A stretch of 64,000 bases of DNA. It comes from Larimichthys crocea (lineage: Eukaryota; Chordata; Actinopteri; Sciaenidae). The notes below the pieces were generated by a model. The model made no database searches. It was given only the letters and a program-made list of their open reading frames with translations, and was not told the DNA's origin. Both the position numbers and the translations under genes were made by a program. Below, one piece after another: positions 53,102 to 64,000 of this stretch. How positions within the stretch are numbered: position 1 is the first letter of the stretch; each line of letters begins with the position of its first letter. The stretch covers positions 2,356,669 through 2,420,668 of the forward strand of contig NC_040020.1 of assembly GCF_000972845.2 (NCBI RefSeq), read 5' to 3'.

Positions 53102-56100
53102 CCTCTTCCTGGCTCTGGCACATCTGCCATGGCAGGTCCAGAAACAGACCTAGAGGAAGTGACTCCATTCATTGTCTGCATCTAGGCTTTGTTACCATGA
53201 CGACGTCTGAAACGTGTATTGTAAAACAGGAAGATAAAAGCAGTTTTTTCTCTCATTTTTCAGCCGCATTTTAGAAAACCAATTCAAGGTCACCTGTCTT
53301 AGAACAAATGAATGGCCGTGCTATACGATGAGTAGAGCATCAGACCTGAAAACGCAATCACCAAAACTACATACACTAAATTAATATGATGCTCAGCAGT
53401 GATGCTCGTGATACTGAATATATGATATAGCTTGTATTCAAAACCGTGTAGGTTAAATTATGAGTGTGTGCCCGAATGTTTATTAATGTAGCAGATGCAC
53501 GTAGACAGAGCCATAAATCATATAGTACAGTAGCATAATAAGGCCAACAAGGCTCCTCGCCTGCCCAGGTAATGGTAGTTGGAGCAATGCCCAGTCTCTC
53601 TGGCAGCAGACTGTGAATGTGGACCCACAGTAAGCTGCAGGGAAGCGTTGAGTGGGGGCGGATTTGGGTGGGAAAAAGAGTTTGGCACGACACAACTCAA
53701 CAGTTTTCAATATTTCACTGTATTGGGTGCTGGCATGGGAATATTGGAAGTCTTCCTTTGACCTTTGGACCTCAATAATACAAGACCAAAAAAAATATGC
53801 ATTTAGTCTGAAATGTCAGTTGTGATATATTGAATATTATTTTTTATCAAAGTGGTTTTCTAACATATATATCTACTTAAAAATATGTTTTGGTTTTATT
53901 AATTTTAGCCATTTTTAGTGGCAAAACGACAAACTGCTCTTAAGGCATTTTTTTCTTATACGAGTTCCTCTGGAGTTGAAGCCATTAAGGCCACTGAGCA
54001 AAATGCATCTCAAATGAGGCTTTTAGTGCAAGTTCAAGCAGCTACACAATTATCAATCTAATTTCCTAATCACACTTGGTTTCTCCATTCCAGTTAATAT
54101 CCAGTGAACTCACTGGTTCTAAAGGTTCAAAAGTCTGTCAACCAGTGATCGTCTTGGATGACGGGTTTTTCCTACGTCACATGTTGCATCTCTTTGCTGT
54201 CATTTAAGTGCATGTCACCTTACCCTTGACCCTATCCTTCCACCACTCCACCACCAAGAAACCATTCAAAAGACCCATCGGTGGCTCTCTAGGGAAAATT
54301 CATACAGCTTCAGGCCCATGCACATTAGTTTCATCGTTAAGTCAACGCGAAGGATCTTGGAAATATTGAAAAGCAGTTTTTGTGTTTTCCTCGATTGTGT
54401 GTCTTCATTCATAAACACATCATGTTAAAGGAAATCGTCTGACAGAATGGAGATAGCCTTCAAATACTGAAGCCACTAACAAATGACGGACTTAATTAAC
54501 TACGGATCACTATATAATAATACCAAGACAGCTTGGATGACAACACGGCTGACAGCGAAAGTGCAGGTAAATTGTCGGAGGGTTACTGAGTTCAAAAAGC
54601 AGAATGTGGGTTTTAATGTGCTTTATTTAATGATTAGCTGCTGTAATGCCAATCAACGATGTTGTTATGATCCTGCAGGTAAAAGTTGCCAAACAAGCAA
54701 GAGCAAGTACTACAGATGGTCATTTGGCAGCAGTGTCCAGTTGTTTAAAGAGGACACATGCTGGGGGTCATCAGCAAAGGCACACCTGCTGTCTTGCCCA
54801 ATAATCTCATTTGATGTGTTCGGGATATAGTTGGAATCAATGTTTTCTGGAAGTCAGTCTGCCCCGCTATACCTGGGAGTCCACTTAATAAGGAGATAAT
54901 GGCGCCTTGGCAGGTTGCAGAAAACAACAACAGATTTCTCAAAAACCAAAAATAGCAACAACTAGCCGAGCTGATGTGGTGAAATGCATTTTAATACTTA
55001 ACTAATAATTGCGAGCTTCTGCAACGTTGACAGCCAATTAGACACCCCATAAACTTTTTTGATGACTTAAGCCAAGTTCACCTTTTTAGTAAACAGGCTA
55101 CAGTGTGTATGTACTTTCCATATGTTGATCACTTATCATAATTTATAATCATAATTTAGTGCAATTTACTTCCATAAAAGAAAACAATTGTTATTGCTAT
55201 CATCTGCCTGTGGTGTGTTGTTAGTGTGTAACTTATACAGTAAATATATTATACACAATTATTTAGATCTCATTGTTTTTGTCCTGTAGCCAGTGCTGTT
55301 TTGTTCTTTATTTTCTAAAAGTAGTTTTTTGTTAAAAACCTTCTGAGATTTACCGAAGAGGTAATTAATAGAAGACTCACAAAGGAGAAAGGGTACAACA
55401 GCTGAGACAATGGTACCAATCTCCTGGTTTTATGTCCCTAAGAGAGACTCATTGTTGGAAGTACTAGTGATTATGTTTTCCATCTAACAATGGCAAGCAG
55501 AACAAAAAGCAATGAAGCAGGAGGGGAAAGAACTGCACATCAATCTGTATTCTGAGGTTCTGCAGCAGCTCTCGACGAGAAGAGACGATTAAGTGACCTC
55601 TGGCCGAGGTTTACTGAGTCTGTGTTAGCCGTAAGATCTTGTTACAGACAGAATCCCCCTCCCCCTCGCTCTCTAAATACCTGTGACAGTGGCCTTCACA
55701 GTTTAGCCGGGGCCAAGATGTCAGTAAGTGAAAGTACTGATAGTGCCATATCTGCTGACCACCTACCGCCTTCACAGCGAGAGCAGCGGGAAATGAAAAA
55801 AATAATAATGTAATATTACATTTTCTGTTATCTCATCGTCAGGTGTGACCAACCTTTTTTTCACCACTGGCTCGTACCTACCTGAAAAAGAACACCTTAG
55901 TGCTCCTCAAATATTAACTATTAAACTATTCCTATTATGTGTCCTGTTTCCAGAGCTATACTACTCTTTACATTGCACATGTGTAGTTATTCAGCCACTT
56001 GCATGACATTACCCCCTTCAGCCCGGGGGACTTTATTTGCTGGTATAAATGGCAGGCTGTGACTGTGCTTCTACGCCATAATGAGCCAAGCATTAGAGAG

Positions 56101-58261
56101 GATTGCATGATCTTTTAAGTGTAGGGGGAAAGTGGGGTAAAATGTCCCATCGCCTCCAGCTGAGCACAGCACATGAAACTGGCAGATGTTGAAGCCTGAG
56201 TCCTTGCACTATGGTAATGCCCATGCATAGGCAGTATAGAAAATTGAGGGCAGAGATAGAAGATGACTTGGCAGTTTATTCCTGGTTAAGCCTCGGTAGA
56301 GGAGTTGTGAATGCAAAAATAAATCGCAAAGGTATAGGAACATGTCAGGGGAACTCATTTTGTTACAAACTAGCAACCTCCCCATCCACATGGAACATGC
56401 CGCATGAACTCTAAATGTTCAGTCACGGTTGGGGTTAAAAAAAAAGGTAGCCTACACACTCCATGTCACAAAAGCTCAATAATAACATTGTTTCAATCCT
56501 ACTTGGATCTTTGGTCAGGTCGGAATGGGGGCTAATTATTGCCATCATGGTAAGTACATGAAAAAGTAAATGTAATTAGAAATTATCGGGATGTGAAGAT
56601 GCAATTAACATTTAAATTCATGTTTGTTTGTCCTTCCTTTTGCTTCTATGGGGCCGGCTAAGGAGAAAATGGTGGGAGAAAAAAGGAGGACGTTACTAAT
56701 TACACAGCTGGAGCTTGAGTAGAGTCCCCCATACACTCTGTAGACTGTCAGCCCTAATAAAGAATAAGACTACTCACAATACTGCAAGGTGTCTGAACTT
56801 CCACAGTGACCAGGGAAAATTATGTTACAAGCACTGCACTTTGTCTGTCTGTGGAGCCAGGGGTGTTGCCATGACACCTTGCAGTATTTCATGTTGTCCT
56901 ATCAGACATGCAGACAGGCCGTAACAAGGGCTTTTACATTCAGTGCCGCTGCCGCAGTGCAACTGCATGAATAACTGATAGACAGTTATGGGATGAGGCA
57001 TCAAAGATTGATTTATTTCTGTGCAACTCTTGTGGGAAATACGTATCAGATTACGGGCAAGGGGAGTCTCTAGACATCAGGAGCCAATTGCATCAGTTGT
57101 TCTTAAGTTCAAACAGGGTAGCTGCGATTTAAGTGTTCACTTAGTGGAGTTTAATGCATCAATAATTCAAGAGTGCATAGAATAGCACAAAGCAATTTTT
57201 ATGTAGACATTTAATACGCATTTACACTATATGAGTAGGCGCTAATGGTTCTTAAAAAAAAAGTTCCGGTGTTACAGTGTCAGCTGAGTTTTAGATACAT
57301 GTCCTCGGACTGTTTTAGCACTGAACCAGTTGTTGTGTATCAGCTGTAGCATTTTGGTCTCTAGTTTCTCGGTTAGTTACAACGAAAGTGGAGAAAGTTT
57401 AATATCAAACTGTGTAGTGACATATTCAAGCAGCCTCTCACTGCACATTCAGAGCAAAGTAATGACTCACGAGGTATTTTTTTCTCAGCTGGATCCATAC
57501 TCATGATACTTATGATGCATATGATCAAAGTACTTGAGTTCTGCTACGACATGGCTTCTTCATGTGTTCGAGAATGAAGCAAATTATCAACCCTCTCTAT
57601 CATTACAAGAGGTCTAATGGAATATTAGTAGACCTAACACAGGTTCAAATTGCTGTTTAAAGAATAACTAAAGCTATATTTTTACTGTGTTTACTATGTT
57701 TACTGTTTCAAAGTTATAAGAGGTATAAGCTTCGGCTCGGAACACGCTCGCTAAAGGAGCTGGGAGGCGAGAATATAAAACCACAACACTCACACACTCC
57801 TAAATGATGTGCACTTGGCAGACTTTAAATTACATTGCTTTTATTCTGATGTTTCCCCCCCCTTTTGTTTAACTGCTGAAATAAGTAACAGCTCTTCACA
57901 CACACTGAAGACAAACTGAGTGACACAGAAAAGAGCAGAAGTGAGTCAGAGAGAGTGAAGTAGAAACACACAGAGAGAGACAGAGATCTTTAACACAGTC
58001 ATGAATGCAGGCTAAAGGTTTTTACTAGCACACCCTGGGGCGGCCTGGCAATCTCGGAGTACTAGAACTTTTTTCCTGGTGGATTGCTTCACCTGTGGGC
58101 TGTCAGTGAGAGGAGGAACACACCAGCGAGAACAGATGAAATCACGTCCAATGCTGTTTGATTCTTCATCAAACAATTGTCTTGGGATATTTCTTTCTGC
58201 TACAGGTACATGGGCAAACCTCTTCTGATTATGATGTGAATCATGAGATAGAATAATATCA

Positions 58262-58312
58262 CTATATACCGCTTATCTTCATCAGGGTCACGGTGGGGTT
58301 GGAGCCTGAGAT
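58262..58312 (-). mobile_element. 3'-end fragment of the same or a related SINE/LINE tail, reversed
   Basis: On the minus strand this reads GGCTCCAACCCCACCGTGAC followed by a GATGAAGATAAGCGGTATA-like stretch. That is the tail sequence that usually precedes the GGATGG repeat in this fish family. Only about 50 bases remain, so it is a truncated copy. Confidence 0.6.
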
Positions 58313-59823
58313 GGAATAATATAAAAATAGTATTTAATATACTGTATGTAAATGACTGTATTGCTGCTGATGCATCGCAGGGATCTATGTGCATATCTGT
58401 TCATGGAACACACATGCAGATTAAGATTCATCTGACCGTCCAACAATCCGAATACATACCTCAGACTGTCGGCAGAATAACACAGCGGATGCTCAGCCTT
58501 ACAATAGCATCATGAGGACCTGTCCAGTTTCCTCTGCGGCAGACATAAATATACATATCCTCCATAATTGAAAACTGTGCAGGCACATGGGGACTTGTCT
58601 TCATTTGAATATGAATGCCGTTCTCATTTCATTTTCTGCTTTTTTTTTCCAGATTCTGTCAAGCAAAACGATAACCTCAGACCTCACTCACTGCCACGGC
58701 ATCAATAGAAAGCATTGTGCTAGACACTACCTCTGTCCCTCCCAACGACCCGCCCCCCTTCACTGTTCTCAGAATCAGCACTTTATACAATGGCTTCTAG
58801 GACTTAAAAGAAAAAAATGTCCTCTATAATAAAAAAATGTAAAAAAATCATAAGAATATATTTTGACTGTGTATGCAGAAGAAAAGTCAGGAAGACTTTT
58901 TCTAACCTGTTAGTGTTTGCCAATGTAGCGATAGGTCAGGGACAATACACTCATGCTTGTCATTATAGATAAAGGGGACAATGACTTTGCTGAGAAAACC
59001 AAGTCTGACTCCAATGAAGCCAACTACGATCCTCAGACAGATTGTTAACAGGTCTTACACGACGAGAAGTCAGACAGTCAAAACAGAAACAGCAAGAAGG
59101 TTTTAGACTTGTGTTCATGGTGACGAGTACGATGGAGTACTGACCCATTTTGACCAAAAATACTGTAAAGACCATGTTGCATTAACGTTGCTCAAGTCAA
59201 ATTAAACAGAAATGTCTTGTTGTCTTAACATACACTGTTGTACCGCCTGAGCTTGTGGAATTTTCGACAACTAATGACAGGATCCAAAAACTGTAAGTCT
59301 AAATAATTTACTCGCTTGATGTTCCCTATTCATAGATCAGAGACTGCATGTCCCATGTCCAACTGTGCGGGCCGGACACACATCAAATCATTAATGTTGG
59401 ATCTACGTTTCCATATCTTTCTATCTTTTATTCCTTCTCCCCGCTGTCTTTATTGCATCTCCTGCCCCTATTTTGCAGGATTTAATCTATATCAGATCAA
59501 ACAGCATATAAAACTTCTTTCTTTTTTTTGGACTGGAAGGCAGCAAAGCGAGGCCGGCCCTATAGATGTGGAAACCTGTCCCTGACTTACTGATTGAGTG
59601 ATGAAGTTTCAAAATGAACAGGCGCTCGCAGTCCTCAAATATGTCCTCAGGAGGCTTTTAAAGTGAGGCACATACTTTAACTGTGTGCACGTCCAACGCA
59701 CGCAGTTTGTTTCACTTTCACGCTGTGATACTCAATTAGCAACGAGGATTATTAACGCTTCCTATGCAAATTCCAATACGTCATTCCAATAAGCTGTGTT
59801 TTTTATGAGTAGCTCCCTGTGTT

Positions 59824-59861
59824 GATTGTCTCATGCGTGCGCGCAAGGACACGAGACAATC
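59824..59861. repeat. Perfect 9-base inverted repeat around an alternating GC core
   Basis: GATTGTCTC at 59824-59832 and GAGACAATC at 59853-59861 flank a 20-base loop containing GCGTGCGCGC. Confidence 0.8.
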
Positions 59862-61429
59862 TGCTGCTGCCACTTGTGCCACATAATTCCACTGATCTCG
59901 TGGTTGTGATGCACCAAAGAAACGCAGCCGTGCACAAGAAGGGGAGAAGGGAAACACTGCTAGCTAGTAAACATGGATTAAAGATGCAAGATTTAAAATA
60001 CTTTGCTAATATTTCACGAGGAAGAAAATACACAGACCTCAAGGATACGCACTGTGTGTTTTAGTGAGTAACAATGGATGTAAACATCGCTTTTGCTTAT
60101 TAATAAAACCCACCACAGGGCACCTTTAACATCTGCCCAGGGACAAAGGATGTAAATTAGCTCTACCTCTGGCTCATTTGTAAATGTTTGTTTTTTTATG
60201 GGTGCTTACACGATTCCATAATGTTCATTTCAGAAATGCTGTCAGCTTCCTCCACTCATTAAATTAAACTTTGGGGATAGAACGGCGGAGGCCAAATGTT
60301 GAAATAGTAGACAGTGAGGCAGCAGCACAGCGTGAAGCATGGCTGTGTCATTTGTACTACCACACTGAACCAGGACACCCCACTGAACTAGCATTTAATA
60401 GAATTAAAGGTTGATGCAAAGGCAGCACAAAGGATCAAGACTGGCAGTAAATTTGCAAACAATATTTTCTACATCGCTCACTTTCTTATTTGCAAAGCAT
60501 GAAACGCTTTAAACTGCACGGTGCTTTCACACAGGCAGATTACATCATGGTCTTTAACTCAGGATTTACAGTCATTTGTTTGATGCTCAGTCGTTTGTTT
60601 GGGTTTCACATGATTTGCTAAATGAGAAGGGATGTATCAGCAAAGCATCCACTGGTGAAAATGCAGCTGGGTGTTTACCTCTGTGTGGAGAGGCAATAGG
60701 GATGGGGGAAATAGGCAGCCATTGGTCTTGGCAAGGAAGGAAGGATCATTTTCAGAAGTTCCTCATTTAACTGCTGCGGCATTTGCGAGATACAGAAGAG
60801 GCTCACAAGCTTCAGCCAAGACATATTTGCTTTTGGATGCCACTGAGGCTGAAAGTGAGAGAACAACTACACACACACACACAACGGCGACGCACACACA
60901 CTGCGGATGCTTTAGTAGGCACCATTGCAAGATTTAAAAGGCCGGAAAAGGGATGAAGGCAGAAGATGTGGAACTAACAAGATGAAGACATAATGCTGGG
61001 AAAGCATGAGTATGAAAGAGAGCAGTCAATTTCATCGCCGCGAAAGACGACTTGACAATGAAAGCTGTGCTGATCAGAAGAGAGGCATCATCTGACTCTG
61101 GCTAAGTTATCATCCAAAGAGTATTTTCTTTTCAACTCAGGAGTTAAAAACATGAGTTTAACGAGAACTTAAATTTGCTGTTTTGGTAATGGGAACACCT
61201 CTTTGTCCTCCGGGGAAGTTAATGTTTTTAGTTGTGTCTTCGTCTGATGAACCAGACCGCTTTTAAACGCTGCTTTAAAAAGTAGTCTGAGAATCTCTCT
61301 GTCACTTTTTCTTCGGAATCGCAAAAACGAAAAAGAATCAGGGGAGAATAGCTGTCTTCTGTTAGGATCTGGGGGAGCTGTGCTCGAGATCATCGCTGTA
61401 TGCGGGTGTACTTACTGCCACAGAACACT

Positions 61430-61700
61430 CCATTATCTCAAAGAGACAGCTAAATTGGCCTGTCAACAAAGCTACACTCATCTAAGCAACTTCACTGGTG
61501 CATTAGTGCTTCTTCCAAACGTAGATTAGGGATATGAGGCATCTCCTCCATTCTGGAAGCCACAGGGGGAAATTAGACAGTTTCTGAGTGCGGCACTATT
61601 CAAACAGGCAGACCTGGCTATCGGTTGGTTTCCCTTCACTTAGATCGAAATCCTAGCCAGGCCTCTGAAGAATAGCAACACGCAACTTGATGGTGTGTCA
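61430..61700. promoter_or_regulatory. Candidate conserved non-coding element
   Basis: Complex sequence with ATTATCTCAAAGAGACAG, CCTGTCAACAAAG (Sox/Tcf-like core) and GCACTATTCAAACAGG, in contrast to the simple-repeat-bearing flanks. Weak call. Confidence 0.22.
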
Positions 61701-62152
61701 TTTAAAGTCAGAACTTCCTCTGGCTGCTTCAACTTCAGCTCCGGTGAAGAGAACTGATTTTGACGTGGCTTTTATAGAGCAGTCAGTGTATCTCTCCATC
61801 CATCAATCCAGTCAACAACTGACCTCATGTCCTTTGACATAACACAGAGTAAATTTGAATAGTTTCGTCCTGATCCGGCATCCCAAATCATAGTCAACCC
61901 TTGTGGCTCTTAGCTAAGTATGAATAGCTTTTCCGGTATATCTGCTGACTTATCTACAGGACCTAAGGAGGTAACTTTAGTCAGCCAACTATGAATTCAC
62001 TGCCTTAACCTCCTGTGAATTAAATTTCTCCAATGTGTGTCTGGCAAATCCCTAAGGCAATGCCACTATCTCCATTCCAGGCTGTGGAAGAGACTCGTCC
62101 ATCCCCTAAGAGACCGTACTCCCACTCTAAGCCTCAGGTCTATCAGTCTATT

Positions 62153-62175
62153 AAAAAAAAAAAAAAAAAAAAAAA
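62153..62175 (+). repeat. Poly(A) tract, about 23 bases
   Basis: The longest homopolymer in the window. No retroposon body was recognised to its left. Confidence 0.95.
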
Positions 62176-63010
62176 CACTGTCTTGTGTAAATTAATGCTT
62201 GCTAGATACTCAACACTAGGCATAATTAAAAAGGCTGCTACATACAAACTATAAAGGATCACGGCCCTATGTAGATAGGTCAAATTATAGAAGAATTGTT
62301 ACAGCTTAAGCCTGTAAAGGATTTTGATAGCATATGTACTTTATTTATGTCCTCCAAAATGTTTATACTACAAAACATCTGTCGAGTTTCTTCCAGAGAA
62401 AAGAAACCACTTTGCATTTCTATACAGTCAGACTTTGAGGTAGGGAGCTTAGCTTAGCAATGTGGAGACTGAAAATCAGACAAGCAGCTCATTTATAATC
62501 TTTTGGTTAGGTTTAGTCTCAAATCCACCAGGAGTTCCTTCGCCAGATATACTGTATGCCTTAGCCTCCATAACAGGAGCATGTCCACATTATTTGTTCA
62601 GCAGTGCAAGAATATGTGTGGGAGGAAACAGTACATTTCAGAAAGTCATTAAAACCTTTTTGAAAACTACTGTAGCTTTGTGTGACTAGCAAGGACAGTA
62701 AGGTTGGCCTTAAACGGAAATACCGGCTAATAGCTTCCCTCCTCTGCCCGTGCATTTACCTGCATTAGACAATTTTCATTAGATTGGGGTTCATTCTATA
62801 CCTTAGCCTTGGCTCCTATAGGTAAAACTGTTACAATACAAATTGCCTGGTGTTTGTGCGCCTGTGGGCTTGTAACAGTGCATGTACAGTATTTTCAAGA
62901 AGCCAGCATGCCCCCACGTCCATGAGATTGAACAGAGCTGAGTGGGCAAGCTGGCAGGTTGGGCTCCAGCAGAGAAGACCTTGACTGGAAGGCAAGATAC
63001 CTTTCAGACA

Positions 63011-63039
63011 TAAATAAAGAAATAAATAAATAAATAAAG
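63011..63039 (+). repeat. (AAAT)n microsatellite
   Basis: About seven TAAA units, one interrupted by G. Confidence 0.9.
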
Positions 63040-63429
63040 TAATTTGCTGCACCCACACAGAAATCATCTCCCAAGAGTTTTATGCTGAGAGAGGTCTGAA
63101 GATGCAGAGAGGTATTTCACTTTGGTTGTTTGGTTGCCATTTAATTTAGGGTGGCTGTCCTTATATTTATCATTTCTCCGCTTCTAACCGAGAATGTGAG
63201 CCAAGGAAAACAGTGTGAATTTCGCTTAGAACACGCAATACCAACAGAGATAAATTCAACCAAAGCTCTAAAGTCTGAGGATATCTGCAGATGTATTGTT
63301 ATGATAAACCATCTGATGTATTACAATAAATGCCCTGAAGTACTTTTTTGTTATGTTGTGTGCATCATCGGGACATGTAAATTTAAATTGCCAAAGTGCC
63401 TTGGCAGTACATCACTCAGTCTAATCTAA

Positions 63430-63700
63430 CGAGACTGAATCTATAACTGGAGGTAAACAAGGGGAGCTGAGTAATTCCTGGGAGCTGCAAACTGAGCTTT
63501 ATGGAAAAAAAAAAGGAGTGGAGAGGCTGTTGCAGCTCGAGGCTGTAAGCTCTGACTGTAACCAGTATGGATCTCTGAATCCTGTTTACCAATGACCCCT
63601 CCCACTGTCCTTCTGCCTCCTCCACAGCTCGCCTCATTGCCGTCACGACAAGACAGGCAGCGGCTAATTACTGTACAGCAACAAACAAACCAATACTTCT
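63430..63700. promoter_or_regulatory. Candidate conserved non-coding element
   Basis: Contains GGAGGTAAACAAGGGGAGC (forkhead-like GTAAACA), GTTTACCAATGACCCC and GGCGGCTAATTAC-like homeodomain cores (GCGGCTAATTACTGTACAGC), interrupted only by a short A run. Weak call. Confidence 0.25.
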
Positions 63701-64000
63701 CTATCTCCCTGGTCATGTCCCATTACTTCAGCTTAGTTCCCCAATTCATATTTCTCCTGACAGGTGCATCTGTCCATGGAGAATGAGGCAGTGTTTTAAT
63801 CGGCGGGCAGAGGATGTCGTAATTTAGAGGCGTACCTCTGGGCTAACACGTGGCTCAGCCAAGGTGAAAATGACAGTGGGAGTGGAGTTTTATTGAACAC
63901 AGCGGGGTTCTTGTCAATAACGTTGCCACTTGGCATTGTGTTCGATGCCGTTATTAATGCTTGGGGTCCATTCCCATCTGCGCACGATTGTGCATCCGTG

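Larger units (their letters stand above)
45150..64000 (-). other. Upstream intron of the alpha-catenin gene (at least 18.8 kb, runs off the right edge)
   Basis: Inferred to be intron because it precedes the acceptor. The preceding alpha-catenin segment (YKQLQQAVTGISNAAQAT through ELAAALNEFD) was looked for and not seen. Contents: simple repeats at 47291-47308, 48033-48057, 53078-53101, 62153-62175 and 63011-63039; a repeat-bearing block at 49189-50110; a reversed SINE tail near 58262; and possible regulatory blocks at 46200-46460, 47120-47290, 61430-61700 and 63430-63700. The stretches 45180-46190, 48060-49180, 50110-58260 and 58320-61420 otherwise show nothing I recognise beyond chance open frames. 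Confidence 0.75.

Noticed and set aside
55456..55499. miR-7-like stretch (TGGAAGTACTAGTGATTATG) in a short inverted repeat CATTGTT...AACAATG
   Set aside because: The miR-7 seed is broken by an inserted base, and the hairpin is only about 44 bases with a poor stem, too small for a microRNA precursor.
45150..64000. A second alpha-catenin exon upstream, and a nested LRRTM-like ORF anywhere
   Set aside because: Searched by eye for the expected protein segments and for long frames on both strands; nothing matched.

Overview
The window looks like nuclear DNA of a ray-finned (teleost) fish. It is AT-rich and almost entirely non-coding, with many short tandem repeats. It holds fish-type interspersed repeats: a tRNA-derived SINE ending in a TGGA tract, a Tigger/pogo DNA-transposon relic, and a TA-flanked non-autonomous element. 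The one coding exon is bounded by GT-AG splice sites. There is no bacterial gene organisation, no CRISPR array and no recognisable tRNA or rRNA gene.

The only protein-coding feature I can support is one 204-base exon on the minus strand (44946-45149). It encodes 68 residues of the M domain of an alpha-catenin, the actin- and vinculin-linked protein of cadherin junctions. Residues that differ between paralogues (SEAR, ALMAD, EYMNN) favour alphaN-catenin, ctnna2. The gene runs right to left, so positions below 44946 are its downstream intron (at least 44.9 kb in the window) and positions above 45149 its upstream intron (at least 18.8 kb).

The rest appears to be intron. Repeats in order: a TA-flanked inverted-repeat element (13764-14585), a degenerate GACCAAGA-type minisatellite (18295-18413), a Tigger/pogo relic (about 26739-27085), a degenerate minisatellite (about 33050-33285) beside a possible hAT end, a LINE/SINE-like tail with an ATT tract (about 35040-35125), a SINE (about 38497-38815), a GATA array (40187-40279), an unexplained repeat-bearing block (49189-50110), and a reversed piece of the SINE tail (about 58262-58312). 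Several blocks look like conserved non-coding regulatory DNA by composition and motif content, notably 33540-33870, 34020-34290 and 39560-39870; this is a judgement by eye and untested.

Open reading frames elsewhere reach at most 145 codons, which is expected by chance in this much AT-rich sequence, and I left them out. In mammals an LRRTM gene lies inside an alpha-catenin intron; no LRRTM-sized frame is present here. I found no convincing new gene system.
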